DNA of 64,000 nucleotides, taken from assembly GCA_964247055.1 (NCBI GenBank), contig OZ176059.1, positions 310,001 to 374,000 on the forward strand. Reading direction: 5' to 3'. Below are positions 62,562-64,000 of this stretch, piece by piece. This stretch comes from Paragordius varius. Taxonomy: Eukaryota > Nematomorpha. The notes below the pieces were generated by a model that worked only from the letters and a program-made list of their open reading frames with translations, had not been told where the DNA came from and did not search any database. A program made the translations under genes and the position numbers. Numbering within the stretch: position 1 is the first letter of the stretch; the number at the start of each line of letters is the position of its first letter.

Positions 62562-62862
62562 TGGTGACTAATATGCGACCTTCTGAGACTATGCGGCCCG
62601 CGATAATTTTAGATGTCCCTAATTCACAACACGTTCATAAAATCATAGTATAAGCGATATTTGTTTAATAAATTACTAAATCTATTTAATTGGGACAAAC
62701 TAGAGAATTTTACATTGTGCTTGCATTTTACTGTCTTATGTTTGAAATGTAATAAATTAGTTATGAATGTCCATATATATATTTCATATGCGGCTCATTA
62801 AGGTTTTTAGGGTAAAATATGCTGTGCACGAAGCCATTTGTGTGGATTATATACCCCTGTTG
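62562..62862. mobile_element. hAT-like element
   Basis: CAGTGGTGACTAATATGCGA then ATGCGGCCCGCGATAATTTT at the left; ATGCGGCTCATTAAGGTTTT and a TATACCCCTG end at the right. Confidence 0.6.
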
Positions 62863-62997
62863 TAAATTACAGGGTGTCCAAAAATATTTTTCATTATTAT
62901 TATTTTTAATAAAAAATGTAAATGAAATCTGGTATTACGCATGTAAGAAATATGTGAATTAAATTTATTAAACCGTTTCCATAATTTTTTTTACCTA

Positions 62998-63373
62998 TTT
63001 TAACACTTGGATACAACGCATTCATTTCAGTCCTTTGATTCTAATTGGGGTAGTTAGATACCCCAGGCTTGCTTAAAATTAATTATTTTGAAAAATATGG
63101 AATAAATTGAAACCATTGCAAAAGTTTGCACTTATATCACATTACTGAACCAAATATAAAAAAATTTATTCAAAAATAATTGATGAAACTTATTCAGGTG
63201 CAAACCTCAAAGGTGAAATTTTAGCCAACATGACATATGTGCCTAAGCTAAATGTGAAAATAATGTAAAATATACCACTTTTTCTGTTTGTATCAATGTT
63301 AAATGTGATTTTACTAAAAAAGTAAAGTTCTTTTTGGGTTTAGAATCAAATAAACGCGATAATTTGCAAATAT
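62998..63373 (-). mobile_element. Family D element interrupted by a foldback element
   Basis: TTAACACTTGGATACAACGC and CTAATTGGGGTAGTTAGATA at the left, ATATGGAATAAATTGAAACC then GCAAAAGTTTGCACTTATAT inside. The sequence stops at GATAATTTGCAAATATG, exactly where TATACCATTTCCC begins. The rest should lie beyond the window. Confidence 0.65.
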
Positions 63374-64000
63374 GTATACCATTTCCCAGTCTAAATAAAC
63401 GTTTTCCCAGTCAATCGAAACATTTTCCCAGTCAATCGAAACGTTTTCCCAGTCAATCGAAACGTTTTCCCAGTCAATCGAAACATTTTCCCAATCAATC
63501 GAAACGTTTTCCCAATCAATCGAAACGATTTCCCAGTCAATCGAAACATTTTCCCAGTCAATAAAAACATTTTCCCAATCAATAAAAACTTTTTCCCAGT
63601 CAATAAAAACGGTTTTATTTTTGATGATAAATATCAAAACAAGACATAAAATTAACTTTTAACCATTATCAGCGTAATATTAGGATATTATTTTTCATGA
63701 AAAAACAATTATTGAATGACAATTTTCCAAGTATATTCCAATGGACAATCATTACTTATTCTTTAAAAGTTATATTTTTTGTAATTTGAGATGTTTATAA
63801 GATAATATTTTTTATTTTATTGATGGTTCGCATTAATATTTGCCCAACGCTTCAACACAATTTTAAAAAGTCAGGTTTTTCCATAAAAATACTGTCGGAA
63901 AAAATATCTAATTTAAAAAATATTTAATAAGATATTTGACTACTAGAGGGGTGTCCTACCAAAAGACTTCGCGGGCCGCATTACTCAAAAAGCACGGTGT
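63374..64000. mobile_element. Foldback-like element, left arm of 21-bp units (runs out of window)
   Basis: Starts TATACCATTTCCCAGTC and then has about eleven 21-bp units (core TTTTCCCAGTCAATCGAAAC) to about 63612. The right arm is not in the window. A hAT-like left end (AGGGGTGTCCTACC then CGCGGGCCGCATTACTC) begins near 63944 and is cut by the window edge. Confidence 0.65.

Noticed and set aside
63314-63637. Open frame with VSIDWEN repeats
   Set aside because: By-product of the 63374 element's 21-bp array.

Overview
This is a strongly A+T-rich animal nuclear window. Spliced genes sit in a sea of non-autonomous DNA transposons, with one intronless gene. The best taxonomic hint is a collagen gene ending in a spongin short-chain-collagen type NC1 domain. 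That family was reported from sponges, cnidarians and many other invertebrates but as lost in ecdysozoans and vertebrates. Together with apparent U12-type introns this points towards a cnidarian, lophotrochozoan or similar non-ecdysozoan animal. I cannot name the species.

Layout. 1-1047 (+): 3' part of an inhibitory-type serpin. 1334-2601 (+): a five-exon secreted SOUL/HEBP heme-binding-type protein. 2776-10771: gene-free, with a Tc1-like element at 3627-6166 that has swallowed two further elements. 10772-25479 (+): an 11-exon, about 762-residue secreted collagen assembled here from splice phases. 25480-30689: gene-free. 30690-31110 (+): an orphan signal-peptide exon. 35695-40890 (-): a TMEM268-like membrane protein with two introns carrying U12-type 5' splice sites. 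41530-44640: a decayed LINE split by a Harbinger transposon. 44769-45951 (-): an unrecognised gene with a disordered N-terminus. 46000-60400: gene-free, with a satellite-like array of about 157 bp period at 57690-59330. 60502-62151 (-): an intronless SLC35G-type EamA transporter. 62560-64000: repeats.

Repeats dominate the story. Family A is a TA-targeting element with CAGT termini and about 280 bp length. It is present in some 25-30 copies, and its right end lies just upstream of the 3' splice site of six of the ten collagen introns. A second group shares the terminus TATACCATTT and builds its arms from 21-bp tandem units whose sequence differs from family to family. Families D (about 540 bp), F (about 220 bp) and hAT-like elements fill much of the rest. 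The serpin and SOUL introns are only 60-89 nt and carry no repeats, in contrast to the repeat-swollen introns of the collagen and TMEM268-like genes. I see no operon-like logic between the genes; they look like unrelated neighbours.
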